A DNA stretch of 64,000 nt from positions 829,501 through 893,500 of the forward strand of contig NZ_CP043639.1 in assembly GCF_014217605.1 (NCBI RefSeq), read 5' to 3'. The stretch is from Sphingomonas sp. NBWT7 (GTDB taxonomy: Bacteria > Pseudomonadota > Alphaproteobacteria > Sphingomonadales > Sphingomonadaceae). This document shows, one piece after another, positions 1 to 8,609 of this stretch. The position numbers were made by a program, and so were the translations under genes. The notes beneath the pieces are model-generated. The model was given only the letters and a program-made list of their open reading frames with translations. It did not search any database and had not been told where the DNA came from. Within the stretch, counting starts at the first letter, position 1. Every line of letters begins with the position of its first letter.

Positions 1-878
1 ACGTCGCCGCGACACGGGCGGAGGAGCGGCTGGTGATCGCAGGCTCGCTCGGCGTACGGCATCGCGGTACCCCGCCGGAGAGCAGTTGGTATGCCGCTGC
101 CGACCGGGCGTTCGGCCTGCTCGGCGTTGCGGGGGAGGGCGAGCGGACGTTCGTCGGCGATCCGCCACCCGATCCCGTGCGGATTGCGCGTTCCGTGCCG
201 GCTGCTCCCGCGCCGCGCGCGACGCTGCCCGACTGGGTTCGCCAGCCAGCGCCGGAGGAGGCGCGACCGCCGCGTCCGCTGGCACCGTCTGCGATCGGCG
301 ATGATGAAGTCGCCGATGCCCCCCCGACCCCGGCGATGCGCGCCGCGGCGGAACGCGGGCGGCTGCTCCACGGCCTGTTCGAGCGGCTACCCGCGCTCGC
401 GCCGACCGACCGCCCGACTGCGGCCGATCGCTGGCTCGCGACGGCGGGACGGCTGGCGGACGCGCGCGAGCGCCGGGCGCTGATCGACACGGCCTGCGGC
501 ATCCTCGCCGATCCCCGTTTCGCCGACCTGTTCGGCCGCGATTCGCTGGCCGAGGCGCCGATCAGTGCGGTCATCGATGGTGGGCTCGTCATCTCGGGAA
601 CAGTCGATCGCCTGCTCGTCGAAGAGTCGCGGGTGCGATTCGTCGACTTCAAGACCGCGCGACAGGTGCCGGCGGGGATCGATGACGTGCCCGCCTATCA
701 TCTGCGCCAGATGGCGGCTTATGGCGCCGCGCTCGGCGTGATCTTTCCGGGCCGCTCGATCGAGGGCGCGCTGCTGTACACCGCCGGCCCGACGCTGATC
801 GCGCTGCCACCCGACGTGCTCGCCGCATACAAGCCCGTCTATCGCGATGCGGAGCAAAGCTTGGTGACGGGCCGTTGA
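1..878 (+). CDS. addA: AddA, double-strand break repair helicase-nuclease (3' part)
   Basis: This is the C-terminal part of the AddA subunit of the AddAB helicase-nuclease, which processes double-strand DNA ends for RecA-dependent repair. The reading frame is already open at base 3, so the gene starts upstream of the window. The last third carries the RecB-type nuclease motif: GTVDRL is followed by VDFKTA (around bases 600-660), giving the acidic residues and lysine of the PD-(D/E)xK fold, and then a conserved helix (YHLRQMAAYG). The helicase domains lie outside the window, so only the nuclease assignment can be checked here. trxA follows after 48 bases. Confidence 0.88.
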   Translation, partial: VAATRAEERLVIAGSLGVRHRGTPPESSWYAAADRAFGLLGVAGEGERTFVGDPPPDPVRIARSVPAAPAPRATLPDWVRQPAPEEARPPRPLAPSAIGDDEVADAPPTPAMRAAAERGRLLHGLFERLPALAPTDRPTAADRWLATAGRLADARERRALIDTACGILADPRFADLFGRDSLAEAPISAVIDGGLVISGTVDRLLVEESRVRFVDFKTARQVPAGIDDVPAYHLRQMAAYGAALGVIFPGRSIEGALLYTAGPTLIALPPDVLAAYKPVYRDAEQSLVTGR

Positions 879-926
879 GGCGGAAGCACCGGCCCCCTAG
901 ATTGGCGGCAAGAGGAGAATAGAGCG

Positions 927-1250
927 ATGGCTACCAAGAAGATCACCGACGACAGCTTCCACACCGACGTCATCCAGTCGGACAAGCCGGTTCTGGTGGA
1001 TTTCTGGGCGGAGTGGTGCGGCCCGTGCAAGATGATCGGGCCGAGCCTCGAGGAAATTTCGGACGAGCTGGGCGAGCAGGTGACGATCGCCAAGATCAAC
1101 ATTGACGAGAACCCGGACGCACCGGGCCGCTACGGCGTGCGTGGCATTCCGACGATGATCCTGTTTAAGGGCGGCAATCCGGCCGCGACCAAAGTCGGCG
1201 CCGAGCCCAAGGGCCGGATCAAGGCATGGCTCGAGGGCGAGCTCGCCTGA
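927..1250 (+). CDS. trxA: thioredoxin TrxA
   Basis: Thioredoxin is the general cytoplasmic dithiol reductant for ribonucleotide reductase, peroxiredoxins and similar partners. The 107-residue length is typical, and the active site WCGPC has its cysteines at residues 31 and 34. It is preceded by the strand VLVDFWAEW and followed by the cis-proline segment [10 protein letters not shown] clear ribosome binding site, AGGAGA, precedes the ATG. It lies just after addA in the same orientation, which is a common alphaproteobacterial arrangement. Confidence 0.97.
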   Translation: MATKKITDDSFHTDVIQSDKPVLVDFWAEWCGPCKMIGPSLEEISDELGEQVTIAKINIDENPDAPGRYGVRGIPTMILFKGGNPAATKVGAEPKGRIKAWLEGELA

Positions 1251-1266
1251 CCATCATCGGCGGCAA

Positions 1267-2061
1267 TCAGCTGCCGAAAACTGCCGCGGCGCGCGCCCAG
1301 AGTTCGGGTGACGCCGCGGCGAGCAGGCCGGTCGCTGGATCGTCGATGCGATACGGACGGTCATCGAGCTGCGCGACTTTTCCGCCGGCTTCCTCGACGA
1401 ACAGCGCGCCGGCGGCGTGATCCCAGGGAAAGACGCGTTCGAAGAGCGCGGCATCGTAATGGCCGTCGGTGAGCGCCGGATATTGCGCGGCCGCGCATTT
1501 CATACCGTCCTTGAGGGCCAGCCTGCCTTCGACGCGCTGTTCCAGCTGCTTGGCTTTGTCGGCCGACATCCAGTAGCGCGAGAAGGCCGCGACAGGCAGC
1601 GGGCGCCCTGTGCCGGTGGCACTGATACGTGCTCCATCGACGAATGCGCCCACGCCGCGTGCCGCATAACACAGTCGGTCCGCGACCGGATCGTACAGCC
1701 AGCCCGACTGGACGACGCCATCCTCGACAAGCGCGACGATCATGCCGAACGGCGTGCGGCCCGCCGCGAAATTGTTGGTACCGTCGAGCGGGTCAACCAG
1801 CCACAGCCGTCCGGTCCCGATATCATCAAGCAGCGACAGGGCGAGCGCGCACGCCTCCTCGCCGATCACGCGCGCGTCGGGATCGATCGCGCGCAATCCC
1901 GCATCGAGTAGCGCTTCCGCCTCTCGGTCGGCGACCGTTACCCAGTCACCGGGCGACTTTTCCTCCCGTTCGGCGTCGGCGAGCAAACCGAACCGCGGCA
2001 GGATTGCCCGGCGCGCGACGTTGGCGAGCAGGGCACGGACTTGAACGTCGAGCGCAGTCAA
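1267..2061 (-). CDS. inositol monophosphatase family phosphatase (possibly HisN-like)
   Basis: This is a magnesium- and lithium-dependent phosphatase of the IMPase family, with GEE at residues 67-69, DPLDGTNNF from residue 90 and WDHAAG from residue 213. Together these supply the metal and phosphate ligands. I chose the TTG at 2061 because it overlaps the argJ stop as TTGA and gives a normal 264-residue protein. Longer versions would run into argJ. The substrate cannot be read from sequence: family members dephosphorylate inositol phosphate, histidinol phosphate or PAP. Coupling to argJ suggests, but does not prove, an amino-acid role such as histidinol-phosphatase. Confidence 0.9.
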   Translation of the reverse strand: MTALDVQVRALLANVARRAILPRFGLLADAEREEKSPGDWVTVADREAEALLDAGLRAIDPDARVIGEEACALALSLLDDIGTGRLWLVDPLDGTNNFAAGRTPFGMIVALVEDGVVQSGWLYDPVADRLCYAARGVGAFVDGARISATGTGRPLPVAAFSRYWMSADKAKQLEQRVEGRLALKDGMKCAAAQYPALTDGHYDAALFERVFPWDHAAGALFVEEAGGKVAQLDDRPYRIDDPATGLLAAASPELWARAAAVFGS

Positions 2062-3281
2062 CTGCGGTAATCGGCGTTGATCGAGATGTAGCCGTGCGTC
2101 AGGTCGCACGTCCACACCGTCGCGCGGCCGTCGCCGAGCCCGAGATCGACGCCGATCTCGATCTCTTGTCCCTTCAGGTGATCGGCGACGGGGCGCTCGT
2201 CATACCCCTCGACTGCGAGGCCGTCGCGCGCGACCTGCGTTGCGCCGAAGCGGATTGCTAGCTTGTCGCGTTCGGCCGGTTCGCCCGCCTTGCCGACTGC
2301 CATCACCACCCGGCCCCAATTGGCGTCCTCACCCGCGATCGCCGTCTTGACGAGCGGCGAGTTGGCGATCGAGAGCGCGATGCGGTGCGCGGAGCGATCG
2401 CTGTCGGCGCCCTCGACCGCAATCTCGATCAGCTTGCTCGCACCCTCGCCGTCACGCACGACGAGCTGTGCGAGCTGGTGACACAGATCCGCGAGCGCGG
2501 CGGCGAAGGCGTCGGCACCTGGCGCACCCTCCGACAACGGCTCGTTACCCGCAGCGCCCGTTGCAAACGCGAGCACCGTGTCGCTCGTCGACGTATCGCC
2601 ATCGACGGTGATGCACGAAAAGGAACGCGCGTTCGCGGCGGACAGCGCCGCCTGCAGATACGCCGGCTCGACCGCGGCGTCGGTGAAGATGAAGCCGAGC
2701 ATCGTCGCCATGTCGGGCGCGATCATGCCCGATCCCTTGATGATGCCGACCAGCGTCACGCGGCAGCCATCGACGATCGCGGTCGTCCGCGCGCCTTTCG
2801 CGAAGGTGTCTGTGGTGCCGATCGCATCGGCCGCGTCGCGCCAGCTGCCGGGCGATGCGGCGAAGGCGGCGTCGAGCCCGGCCTCAGCCTTGTCGATCGG
2901 CAGCGGCACACCGATCACGCCAGTTGACGCGACGAAGACGTCGGAGGGAAGGCAGCCGAGCCGCGCGGCGGTGCGCGCGGCGATCGCCTCGACCGCCGCC
3001 CGCCCGCGATTGCCGGTGAAGGCGTTCGAATTGCCGGCGTTGACCACCAGGGCGCGCGCGCGCCCGAGCACCAGCGCCTTGCGGCACCATTCGACCTCGG
3101 GCGAAGGGCATTTCGACTGCGTCAGCACGCCGGCTACAGCCGTGTTCGCGGGCAGGCTAACGAACGTCAGGTCGCAGCGATCCCAGTCCTTGTATCGCGC
3201 GCGGGCGACGCGCGGTTCGACCCCGGCGACGGGGGGAAGATCGGGAAAGGGGAGGGCGAGCGGCGAGACGGTGGTCGACAT
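2058..3281 (-). CDS. argJ: ArgJ, bifunctional ornithine acetyltransferase / N-acetylglutamate synthase
   Basis: ArgJ recycles the acetyl group between N-acetylornithine and glutamate in arginine biosynthesis. The proenzyme of 407 residues cleaves itself before a catalytic threonine. That site is visible as DMATMLG, with the nucleophile at Thr193, after the conserved KGSGMIAP. The NAGNSNA motif near residue 81 belongs to the N-terminal half. The purine-rich GGGAGG lies only one base before the ATG, an unusually short spacing, but no better start is seen. The stop overlaps the TTG start of the phosphatase downstream, so the two are probably translationally coupled. Confidence 0.96.
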   Translation of the reverse strand: MSTTVSPLALPFPDLPPVAGVEPRVARARYKDWDRCDLTFVSLPANTAVAGVLTQSKCPSPEVEWCRKALVLGRARALVVNAGNSNAFTGNRGRAAVEAIAARTAARLGCLPSDVFVASTGVIGVPLPIDKAEAGLDAAFAASPGSWRDAADAIGTTDTFAKGARTTAIVDGCRVTLVGIIKGSGMIAPDMATMLGFIFTDAAVEPAYLQAALSAANARSFSCITVDGDTSTSDTVLAFATGAAGNEPLSEGAPGADAFAAALADLCHQLAQLVVRDGEGASKLIEIAVEGADSDRSAHRIALSIANSPLVKTAIAGEDANWGRVVMAVGKAGEPAERDKLAIRFGATQVARDGLAVEGYDERPVADHLKGQEIEIGVDLGLGDGRATVWTCDLTHGYISINADYRS

Positions 3282-3385
3282 GCCTCCCGCTTAGCCCGGC
3301 ATCGTCGAACCACAAGGCCGTTCCGACGCGCCGGCCGCATCGATGCGGCGCGGCTTTGGGGTTGGCCCGCTCGACGCATCATCCT

Positions 3386-3655
3386 ATGTCGGCGGCGATG
3401 AGCCTGCTGCTGCTTCTTTCCGCGCTGCTTTCCGCGCTGACGGGCGTCGGCGCGGGTGCGCGTGCGCCGGACCGGGCACAGACCGTCGCCGAGGCATCGA
3501 TCGGCGCGGTGCAGGCCGCGACGGTGCGGCGTTCGCCCGCGGTACGTCCGCTCGCCGTCTTACCGACGATCGCGGCCATCGCTCCCTTGCGTGCTGCGTG
3601 TGCTATTGCACCAGTCGCTGTCGAGCCGATCTTCGCGACCCGCCGGCGCGAATAG
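3386..3655 (+). CDS. small exported protein of unknown function, directly upstream of secA
   Basis: I do not recognise this 89-residue protein. It opens with a strongly hydrophobic stretch (LLLLLSALLSALTGV) ending in small residues (GAGA), which looks like a signal peptide, and continues with a low-complexity tail rich in Ala, Pro, Arg and Val. The start is uncertain: ATG 3386 and ATG 3398 give an n-region without positive charge, whereas TTG 3356 would add an arginine and histidines. No start has a strong ribosome binding site. It lies 93 bases upstream of secA in the same orientation, where a small exported protein could act as a secretion monitor. That role is inference only. Confidence 0.5.
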   Translation: MSAAMSLLLLLSALLSALTGVGAGARAPDRAQTVAEASIGAVQAATVRRSPAVRPLAVLPTIAAIAPLRAACAIAPVAVEPIFATRRRE

Positions 3656-3673
3656 CGAGCCGCGCTCCGCTGC

Positions 3674-3748
3674 GGGCGGACCTTCACGCCTTATCTCGCG
3701 CATGGTGCCAGGGGGCGCCGGCGCTCTCCCCCTATCAGGAATCCGCCC
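3674..3748 (+). promoter_or_regulatory. possible structured secA leader that could mask the start region
   Basis: GGGCGGA at 3674-3680 is exactly complementary to TCCGCCC at 3742-3748, the seven bases between the secA ribosome binding site (AGGA, 3737-3740) and its ATG. The enclosed sequence holds a hairpin, AGGGGG (3710-3715) with CCCCCT (3728-3733). A competing short hairpin pairs TCCGC (3666-3670) with GCGGA (3676-3680). Such pairings arise easily by chance in GC-rich DNA, so this is only a candidate. Confidence 0.3.
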
Positions 3749-6484
3749 ATGTTCGGCAGCATCGCCAAATCGCTCTTCGGCTCGTCCAACGAACGCTACG
3801 TTCGCTCACTCAATCCTATCCTCGCCAAGATCGCCTCTTTCGAGCCCGCGCTCCAGGCGATGGACGATGCGACGCTCGCCAACCAGACGGTGCTGTTCCG
3901 CGAGCGTATGGCGAACGGCGAGAAGCTTGACGATCTCCTACCCGAAGGTTTCGCCACGGTGCGCGAAGCGGCGCGCCGCGTGCTCGGCCAGCGGCATTAT
4001 GACGTCCAGATGGTCGGTGGCATCGTGCTTCACCGCGGCGAAATCGCCGAGATGCGCACCGGCGAGGGCAAGACGCTGGTGGCGACGCTCGCCACCTATC
4101 TAAACGCGCTGCCGGGCGAGGGCGTGCACGTCATCACCGTCAACGACTATCTCGCCGCGCGCGACGCCGAGTGGATGGGCCGGGTCTACCGCTTCCTCGG
4201 GCTCACCGTGGGCGTCATCGTGCCCAACCTGACCGACGAGCAGCGGCGCGAGGCCTATGCCGCCGACATCACCTACGGCACCAACAACGAATTTGGCTTC
4301 GACTATCTGCGCGACAACATGAAGTACGAGCGCAGTTCGATGGTGCAGCGCCCGTTCGCGATGGCGATCGTCGATGAGGTCGATTCGGTGCTGATCGACG
4401 AGGCGCGCACGCCGCTGATCATTTCCGGCCCGACCGACGACAAGAGCGACCTGTACATGCAGGTCGACGCGATCGTGAAGCAGATCACGCCCGACGATTA
4501 CGAGAAGGACGAAAAGCAGAAGACGATCGTCCTGACCGAGGATGGCACCGAGCGCGTCGAGCGGCTGCTTGAAGCGGCGGGGTTGCTGGAAGGCGCGAAC
4601 CTCTACGATTTCGAGAATACGCAGGTGGTGCACCACCTGAACCAGTCGTTGCGCGCGAACGTGATGTTCAAGTCCGACATCGATTACATCGTCAAGGACG
4701 GCAAGGTCATCATCATCGACGAGTTCACCGGCCGCATGATGGACGGGCGGCGCTGGTCGGACGGTCTGCACCAGGCGGTCGAGGCGAAGGAGGGTGTGCA
4801 GATCGAGCCCGAGAACCAGACGATGGCGTCGATCACCTTCCAGAACTATTTCCGCATGTACCCCAAGCTCGCCGGCATGACGGGCACGGCGGCGACCGAG
4901 GCGGCCGAATTCTTCGACATCTACAAGATGAATGTCGTCACCATCCCGACGAACAAGCCGATCCGGCGCGTCGACGAGGAGGACGAATTCTACAAGGACA
5001 CGCAGGACAAGTTCCGCGCGATCGCCAAGCGAATCCGCGAGCATGCCGAGAAGGGCCAGCCGGTGCTTGTCGGCACCGTGTCGATCGAGAAATCGGAGCT
5101 GCTGAGCGAGTTCCTGCGCCAGGAAGGCGTCGACCATTCGGTGCTCAACGCGCGCTACCATGAGCAGGAAGCGCATATCGTCGCGCAGGCCGGACGGCTC
5201 GGCGCGGTGACGATCGCCACCAACATGGCCGGTCGCGGCACCGACATTCAGCTCGGCGGCAATCTCGAATTTCGCGTCGAGGACGAGCTTTCCGGCATGC
5301 CCGAGGGGCCGGAACGCGAGGCGGCGATCGCGCAGATCGACGCCGAGATCGCGGCGGAGAAGGCGCGTGTGCTCGAGGCGGGCGGCCTGTTCGTGCTCGG
5401 CACCGAGCGCCACGAGAGCCGGCGTATCGACAACCAGCTTCGTGGTCGTTCGGGACGCCAGGGCGATCCGGGGCTCAGCCGTTTCTACCTCAGCCTCGAC
5501 GACGATCTGCTGCGTATCTTCGGGCCGGACACGCTGTTCGCGAAGATGATGCGCAACAACATCGAGGACGGCGAGGCGATCGGCAGCAAGTGGCTGACCA
5601 AGGCGATCGAGACCGCGCAGAAGAAGGTCGAGGCGCGCAACTACGACATCCGCAAGCAGGTCGTCGAATATGACGACGTGATGAACGATCAGCGCAAGGT
5701 GATCTACGAGCAGCGCGCCGACATCATGGATGCCGATACCGTCGGCGACGTGGTGGAGGACATGCGCGCCGAAACGGTCAATGCGATCGTCGGCGAGGCG
5801 TGCCCGGTCGGCTCGTATCCCGAGCAGTGGGACGTCGAGGGGATGAAGGCGCGGCTTGCCGACGTGCTCAACGTCCAGCCACCGATCGACTCGTGGCTGA
5901 ACGAGGATGCGATCGATCCCGAACTGGTGACCGAACGCGTACAGGCTGAGGCGGACACGCTGGTCAACGGCAAGTCAGGCGAGCTCGAGCCCGCGACGTG
6001 GACGCAGATCGAGAAGTCGATCCTGCTCCAGAACCTCGACCATCACTGGAAGGAGCATCTCGCGACGCTCGATGCGCTGCGCCAGGTCGTTCACCTTCGC
6101 GCCTATGCGCAGAAAACGCCGATCAACGAGTACAAGCAGGAGGCGTTCGCGCTGTTCCAGCGGATGCTCGACAACATCCGTGAAGATGTGACCAAGACGA
6201 TCGCGCATGCCGAGTTCCGCTTCCAGCCGCCACCCGAACTGCCCGAGCTGCCCGATTTCATCACCACGCACTTCGATCCGTTCACCGGTGAGGACAATTC
6301 CGCGGACGTCGATGCGGGCACGATGGGCCTGATCCAGACGCAGCTGCCCCCGCTGCAGATGGCGCCGCTGACCGAGGCTGATCTCGGCACCGATCCGGCT
6401 GGCTGGGAAGGGCAGGTCAGCCGCAACGCTCCGTGCCCATGCGGATCGGGGCGCAAGTACAAGCATTGTCACGGCGCGGTGTGA
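3749..6484 (+). CDS. secA: SecA, preprotein translocase ATPase
   Basis: SecA is the motor that drives unfolded preproteins through SecYEG. The 911-residue protein is full length. It shows Walker A MRTGEGKT at residues 102-109, the helicase-like [16 protein letters not shown] segment, the preprotein cross-linking region, [10 protein letters not shown], and the second nucleotide-binding fold with [13 protein letters not shown] and [11 protein letters not shown]. The C-terminus ends in the zinc-binding motif [13 protein letters not shown], which contacts SecB and phospholipid. The start has AGGA eight bases upstream. A strong terminator closes the gene. Confidence 0.98.
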   Translation: MFGSIAKSLFGSSNERYVRSLNPILAKIASFEPALQAMDDATLANQTVLFRERMANGEKLDDLLPEGFATVREAARRVLGQRHYDVQMVGGIVLHRGEIAEMRTGEGKTLVATLATYLNALPGEGVHVITVNDYLAARDAEWMGRVYRFLGLTVGVIVPNLTDEQRREAYAADITYGTNNEFGFDYLRDNMKYERSSMVQRPFAMAIVDEVDSVLIDEARTPLIISGPTDDKSDLYMQVDAIVKQITPDDYEKDEKQKTIVLTEDGTERVERLLEAAGLLEGANLYDFENTQVVHHLNQSLRANVMFKSDIDYIVKDGKVIIIDEFTGRMMDGRRWSDGLHQAVEAKEGVQIEPENQTMASITFQNYFRMYPKLAGMTGTAATEAAEFFDIYKMNVVTIPTNKPIRRVDEEDEFYKDTQDKFRAIAKRIREHAEKGQPVLVGTVSIEKSELLSEFLRQEGVDHSVLNARYHEQEAHIVAQAGRLGAVTIATNMAGRGTDIQLGGNLEFRVEDELSGMPEGPEREAAIAQIDAEIAAEKARVLEAGGLFVLGTERHESRRIDNQLRGRSGRQGDPGLSRFYLSLDDDLLRIFGPDTLFAKMMRNNIEDGEAIGSKWLTKAIETAQKKVEARNYDIRKQVVEYDDVMNDQRKVIYEQRADIMDADTVGDVVEDMRAETVNAIVGEACPVGSYPEQWDVEGMKARLADVLNVQPPIDSWLNEDAIDPELVTERVQAEADTLVNGKSGELEPATWTQIEKSILLQNLDHHWKEHLATLDALRQVVHLRAYAQKTPINEYKQEAFALFQRMLDNIREDVTKTIAHAEFRFQPPPELPELPDFITTHFDPFTGEDNSADVDAGTMGLIQTQLPPLQMAPLTEADLGTDPAGWEGQVSRNAPCPCGSGRKYKHCHGAV

Positions 6485-6520
6485 CGATCACGGCGCGACC
6501 TACCGGTCGATAGATACAAA

Positions 6521-6557
6521 AAAGGCCCCGCTGGTCGCAGCGGGGCCTTTTCCTTTG
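6521..6557. terminator. bidirectional Rho-independent terminator between secA and the lipoprotein gene
   Basis: This is a perfect 13-bp stem: AAAGGCCCCGCTG (6521-6533), loop GTCG, then CAGCGGGGCCTTT (6538-6550). On the plus strand the stem runs into TTTTCCTTT. On the minus strand a run of A (6516-6523) gives the matching U tract. It sits between two convergent genes and can serve both. Confidence 0.9.
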
Positions 6558-6573
6558 AATGCTGCGCGGTAGG

Positions 6574-7188
6574 TTAGCGGCGCTGCTGCCCCGGCAGGAC
6601 GATCGTCGGCCCGAGCCGTTCGGCCACGTCGCGGGCGTTGAACGCGCGGACTTCGTCGCGCGGCGGCGTGCCCTTGCGCATCACCACCTCAGCCGATGCC
6701 TCGTACCGATCGACGGTGCGAACGTCGAAATCGTTGAAGCCGCCGCCCCAACCGCCCCAGCCACCCCAGCCGCCCCACGGGCGACCGTAGTAGCGCCACG
6801 ACGGACCCCAATACCCGCCGAATCCGCCGTAACCCCAGCCCGGCCCGAAACCGCTGCCGAAGCCTGTGCCAGTGGAATAGGTGCGCGCCTGGCGATCGGT
6901 CTCACGATCGACCATCACGAAGTAATCATAGCCGTTCTGCAGCGTCAGCTCGGCGGCGCGGAACAGCAGATACCGCTCGACCGTGTCGCGATCGGTGACG
7001 GTGTTGCCGGCGAAGGTGACGAGAAAGCGATTGGCTTCTACCTGGCGCTCGCTGAAGCCGGTACGGTTGAAGCCCGATCCGGTGGCGGGCCGATACGGCG
7101 TTTCGGTCGCGCAGCCTGATACCACCAGCGCGCCAGCGGCGGCCGCCGCCATCAACAGGCCGCGACCAGAACGGAAAATGTTCATCAT
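6574..7188 (-). CDS. CC0125/CC1285 family lipoprotein
   Basis: This is a predicted lipoprotein of about 204 residues. The start at 7188 (or the adjacent ATG at 7185) follows GGAG at good spacing, and the signal peptide ends in the lipobox VVSGC with the lipidated cysteine near residue 26. The central part (RQVEANRFLVTFAGN, then a helix with YLLFRAAELTLQNGYDYF) matches the alphaproteobacterial CC0125/CC1285 family, whose function is unknown. A glycine- and tryptophan-rich run (repeated GGW units) lies in the middle and probably is disordered or surface exposed. It is probably anchored in the outer membrane. Confidence 0.85.
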   Translation of the reverse strand: MMNIFRSGRGLLMAAAAAGALVVSGCATETPYRPATGSGFNRTGFSERQVEANRFLVTFAGNTVTDRDTVERYLLFRAAELTLQNGYDYFVMVDRETDRQARTYSTGTGFGSGFGPGWGYGGFGGYWGPSWRYYGRPWGGWGGWGGWGGGFNDFDVRTVDRYEASAEVVMRKGTPPRDEVRAFNARDVAERLGPTIVLPGQQRR

Positions 7189-7302
7189 ATTGTCTCCGAG
7201 GCCGCCGATACGGCGGAGCGTGATCGGTTTAGAGCACCACAATGGAACGCCAGATGAACGAATTGGCTCCCGCACGCCTCGTTTCGCCGCAGTTCGAGTG
7301 AC

Positions 7303-8463
7303 TTACCCGGTATTTTTCGGGCCGTCCTCGAGCACGTCCACATACGATTGCAGGACCGCCTCGTTGATCGTGTCCCAACGGTAGCCGGCGGCCTTGACGG
7401 AGCCCGCACGACCCATGGCGCAGCGTAGATCGTCGTCGGCGACGAGCGCCGCGATCGCATCGGCATATCCCGACACGTCGCGCGGCGCGACGAGCAGGCC
7501 GGTCTCGCCTTCATCGACCAGCCCGACTGCGCCCGACGCACGAGCCGCGATGATCGATACGCCCGCCGCCATCGCCTCCAGCGTCACGTTGCCGAACGTC
7601 TCGGTGACGCTGGGATTGAAGAACAGGTCCATCGAGGCCACCGCCCGCCCGAGATCGTTACCCGACTGAAAGCCGGCAAAGACCGCCTCGGGCACCTGTT
7701 CGGTGAACCAGTCGCGGGCCGGGCCATCGCCGATGACGAGCACGCGGTGCGGAACGCCGCGGCGCTTCAATTCGGCGATGACGTCGACGAAGATGTCGAG
7801 GCCCTTCTCCTTTACCAGACGGCCAAGGAAGCCGACGGCCACTTCCTCATCGCCGATCCCGAGCGAGCGGCGCCAGCATGGGTCGCGGCGATCCGGCGAG
7901 AAGCGGGCATGGTTCACGCCGCGCGACCAGATGGTAACGGGCGTCGTGACACCCCATTCGTGCAGGATGTCGCCCAGCAGCGGACCGGGGACGAGAACAC
8001 GATCGGCGCGATTGTAGAAGCGCGTCAGGAGCCGCTCGAACACAGGCTCGATGAAGCCGAGACCGTAGTAGCGCGGATACGTCTCGAACCGTGTATGAAG
8101 CGAGGCGACACGCGCAATGCCGTTGCGCCGGGCATAGCTGAGCGCGCGATGCCCGAGGATATCGGGCGCGGATACATGGACGAGATTGGGCGCGAAGGCG
8201 GCAAGGTCGCGCTTGATCCGGCGCGGCAGACCGCGCGCGACGCGATATTCGCTCCGCCCGCCCGGCAGCGGCAGCGCGGGCACGCCGACAAGATCGCCAA
8301 CTGCCGGAAACGCCGGCGTGGCGACGGTAGGCGAATAGACGCGGACGTTGACGCCGCGCGACAGGAGGTGGCCGACGAGCAGGTTGAGTGCCTGGCTCGC
8401 GCCGTCGCGGATATAGTTGTAATTGCCGCTGAACAGCGCAACGCGAATATCAGACGGCAGCAT
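7303..8463 (-). CDS. family 4 glycosyltransferase (MgtA/SqdX-like)
   Basis: This 386-residue GT-B glycosyltransferase has an N-terminal Rossmann half (RVALFSGNYNYIRDGAS) and a C-terminal nucleotide-sugar half with the E-x7-E type motif TETFGNVTLEAMAAG. The family uses NDP-hexoses and retains the anomeric configuration. The closest types I recognise are GDP-mannose-dependent and diacylglycerol or sulfoquinovosyl transferases, which act at the inner face of the cytoplasmic membrane. The acceptor is unknown. In an organism that probably lacks LPS, a role in glycolipid synthesis is possible but is inference. Neighbours on both sides are not functionally related. Confidence 0.85.
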   Translation of the reverse strand: MLPSDIRVALFSGNYNYIRDGASQALNLLVGHLLSRGVNVRVYSPTVATPAFPAVGDLVGVPALPLPGGRSEYRVARGLPRRIKRDLAAFAPNLVHVSAPDILGHRALSYARRNGIARVASLHTRFETYPRYYGLGFIEPVFERLLTRFYNRADRVLVPGPLLGDILHEWGVTTPVTIWSRGVNHARFSPDRRDPCWRRSLGIGDEEVAVGFLGRLVKEKGLDIFVDVIAELKRRGVPHRVLVIGDGPARDWFTEQVPEAVFAGFQSGNDLGRAVASMDLFFNPSVTETFGNVTLEAMAAGVSIIAARASGAVGLVDEGETGLLVAPRDVSGYADAIAALVADDDLRCAMGRAGSVKAAGYRWDTINEAVLQSYVDVLEDGPKNTG

Positions 8464-8609
8464 GGTGGCACCGCCTAGCTACAGATTGGGGCGATCGCTA
8501 GGCAAAGTCGCGCCCATTTCTCCAGCGGACGTCGAGAACTTCGTCGGGTATAGCAACAGACATCAGCAGCAGCTTCGGCCCGCGATCGGCGGCGATTGGT
8601 TGCCGTCCC

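Noticed and set aside
4100..5413. 437-residue open frame antisense to secA
   Set aside because: It lies entirely inside secA, has no recognisable domain, and its His-, Arg-, Asp-rich composition is typical of the mirror frame of a GC-rich gene.
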